A DNA stretch of 7,586 nucleotides, taken from contig DASPLH010000029.1 in assembly GCA_035627675.1 (NCBI GenBank), forward strand, positions 1 to 7,586, given 5' to 3'. The translations under genes and the position numbers were made by a program. Below the pieces are notes generated by a model that was given only the letters and a program-made list of their open reading frames with translations, was not told where the DNA came from and did no database searches. This document shows positions 6,624 to 7,586 of this stretch, in pieces; the stretch's first letter is position 1; each line of letters begins with the position of its first letter. The stretch comes from DASPLH01 sp035627675. Lineage in GTDB: Bacteria; Acidobacteriota; Terriglobia; Terriglobales; Acidobacteriaceae.

Positions 6624-6728
6624 CTGCCAGCAGCCAGTTGCCAGCTTCCAGCAAAGCGACTCGTGCCGCGACTGCGTTGCCTTGCATCATGCTCAGGAGC
6701 ACAGACCGAAACTGGCGACTGGCAGCTA
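6621..6728. repeat. imperfect inverted repeat spanning the gene end and intergenic gap
   Basis: Left arm TAGCTGCCAGCAGCCAGTT (6621-6639) and right arm AACTGGCGACTGGCAGCTA (6710-6728) match at 17 of 19 positions when one is reverse-complemented, with 70 bases between. The TAG stop of the upstream gene is the first three bases of the left arm. Extra GCCAG/CTGGC units sit beside both arms (6639-6655 and 6731-6745). It could be a REP-like or MITE-like element, or a large RNA hairpin between the two genes. It has no T-run, so it is not a classic terminator. The rest of the gap before lpxD shows nothing else. Confidence 0.6.
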
Positions 6729-6765
6729 GTAGCTGGCCGCTGCCTGCTGTTACGCTATCCCAATC

Positions 6766-7586
6766 ATGAAGCTCTCAGAACTTGCCTCGGCTCTGGGCGT
6801 TGCAGCCGAGAATGTCAACGGTGATCCTGACGTGACGGGTGTCGCCGGCATTGAAGAGGCCGGTCCGTCCCAGGTTACCTTCATAGCGAACCCCAAGTAC
6901 GCCTCTGCGGCGCAATCCACGAAGGCGGCGGCCATCATCGTTTCGCCCGACTTCGCCGCCGGTCAGCGTCCGGTGCTGCGCAGCACGAATCCCTACCTGA
7001 CGTTCGCGCGAGCTATCGAGCTTTTCTATCCGACGCCGCAGTACGAAGCCGGCATACACGCGACGGCCGTCGTGCACCCCTCGGCGAAGATCGGCAGCAA
7101 CGCGCACATCGGCGCCTACGTCGTGGTCGATGCCGACGTGGAGATCGGGGACGGCTGCGTGCTCAACCCGCACGTCGTGATCTACCGCGGAGCACGCATT
7201 GGACACAGCTTCTTCGCGCATGCGCACGCCATTGTCCGCGAGCACTGCCGCATCGGCGACAATGTCACGCTCCAGAACGGCGTCGTCATCGGAGCCGATG
7301 GGTTCGGGTTCGCGCGCACGGAAAGCGGCTGGCACAAGATCGTGCAATCCGGTGTAGTGGTGATCGGCGACAACGTCGAGGTGCAGGCGCAATCCTGTAT
7401 TGACCGAGCCTCCATCGGCGAAACGCGCATTGCCGCCGGGACGAAGATCGACAACTTCGTGCAGATCGGGCACGGATGCAGTGTCGGCGAGAACACGATG
7501 CTCTGCTCGCAAGTCGGGCTCGCCGGTTCGACGCGCGTGGGAAATAACGTGATACTCGCGGGACAGGTGGGCGTCGCGGGTCATTG
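6766..7586 (+). CDS. lpxD: UDP-3-O-acylglucosamine N-acyltransferase (partial, 3' end cut)
   Basis: Transfers a 3-hydroxyacyl chain from acyl carrier protein to the 2-amino group of UDP-3-O-acylglucosamine, the third step of lipid A synthesis, in the cytoplasm as a trimer. The first 273 codons of a protein usually about 340 long are present. The N-terminal uridine-binding domain has TFIANPKY, with N42 and Y45 in the place of the known Asn/Tyr pair. From about residue 100 hexapeptide repeats form the left-handed beta-helix, with the family signature GADGFGFARTESGWHKI. H236 (QIGHGC) and H273 (VAGH) are 37 residues apart, as are E. coli H239 (catalytic) and H276. The start is ATG at 6766-6768, giving the typical MKLSELASALG opening; no clear Shine-Dalgarno precedes it. 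It may be co-transcribed with the upstream small gene. Confidence 0.96.
   Translation, partial: MKLSELASALGVAAENVNGDPDVTGVAGIEEAGPSQVTFIANPKYASAAQSTKAAAIIVSPDFAAGQRPVLRSTNPYLTFARAIELFYPTPQYEAGIHATAVVHPSAKIGSNAHIGAYVVVDADVEIGDGCVLNPHVVIYRGARIGHSFFAHAHAIVREHCRIGDNVTLQNGVVIGADGFGFARTESGWHKIVQSGVVVIGDNVEVQAQSCIDRASIGETRIAAGTKIDNFVQIGHGCSVGENTMLCSQVGLAGSTRVGNNVILAGQVGVAGH

Noticed and set aside
6775..7584. 269-codon minus-strand open frame opposite lpxD
   Set aside because: LpxD on the plus strand has the family signature, uridine-binding residues and both histidines at the right spacing. The antisense product is Arg/Asp/Val/His-rich noise.

Overview
The window looks like a chromosomal piece of a GC-rich, Gram-negative (diderm) bacterium. 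Acidobacteriota (class Terriglobia) is my best guess. It rests on the protein flavour, the two-lobed small protein in front of lpxD, and the mix of genes, not on any marker RNA. LpxD means lipid A/LPS synthesis. Nothing suggests plasmid, phage or integrated mobile DNA; this is mostly core genome.

Layout. Positions 1-188 hold the downstream side of dnaE and possibly the first 42 codons of a further minus-strand gene with a signal-peptide-like start. Positions 189-3683 (minus) encode a full-length DNA polymerase III alpha subunit (DnaE, 1164 aa) with an apparently intact PHP metal site. Positions 3684-4076 are a roughly 390-bp gap with a possible small cysteine-containing ORF (minus), a putative -10 element for dnaE, and a terminator hairpin for the next gene. 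Positions 4077-5804 (minus) encode a class II tRNA nucleotidyltransferase/poly(A) polymerase whose catalytic part is followed by eleven consecutive prolines and a roughly 140-residue Lys/Ala/Pro tail. Positions 5805-6146 are a divergent intergenic region, relatively AT-richer, with candidate promoters facing both ways and two short dyads. Positions 6147-6623 (plus) encode a 158-aa protein of unknown function that appears to be an internal duplication. Its stop codon lies inside one arm of an inverted repeat spanning 6621-6728. Positions 6766-7586 (plus) hold the first 273 codons of lpxD, cut by the window edge exactly at its second conserved histidine.

Functionally, the two minus-strand genes serve replication and RNA 3'-end processing, while the plus-strand pair leads into outer-membrane lipid A synthesis. 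The two blocks are separated by the divergent promoter region and are probably regulated independently. The long reading frames antisense to dnaE and to the nucleotidyltransferase are mirror ORFs of GC-rich genes and were not annotated. I see no rRNA, tRNA, CRISPR array, insertion sequence or riboswitch. I do not see a new multi-gene system. The most unusual items are the polyproline and basic tail on the nucleotidyltransferase, the inverted repeat that takes in a stop codon, and the duplicated small protein.
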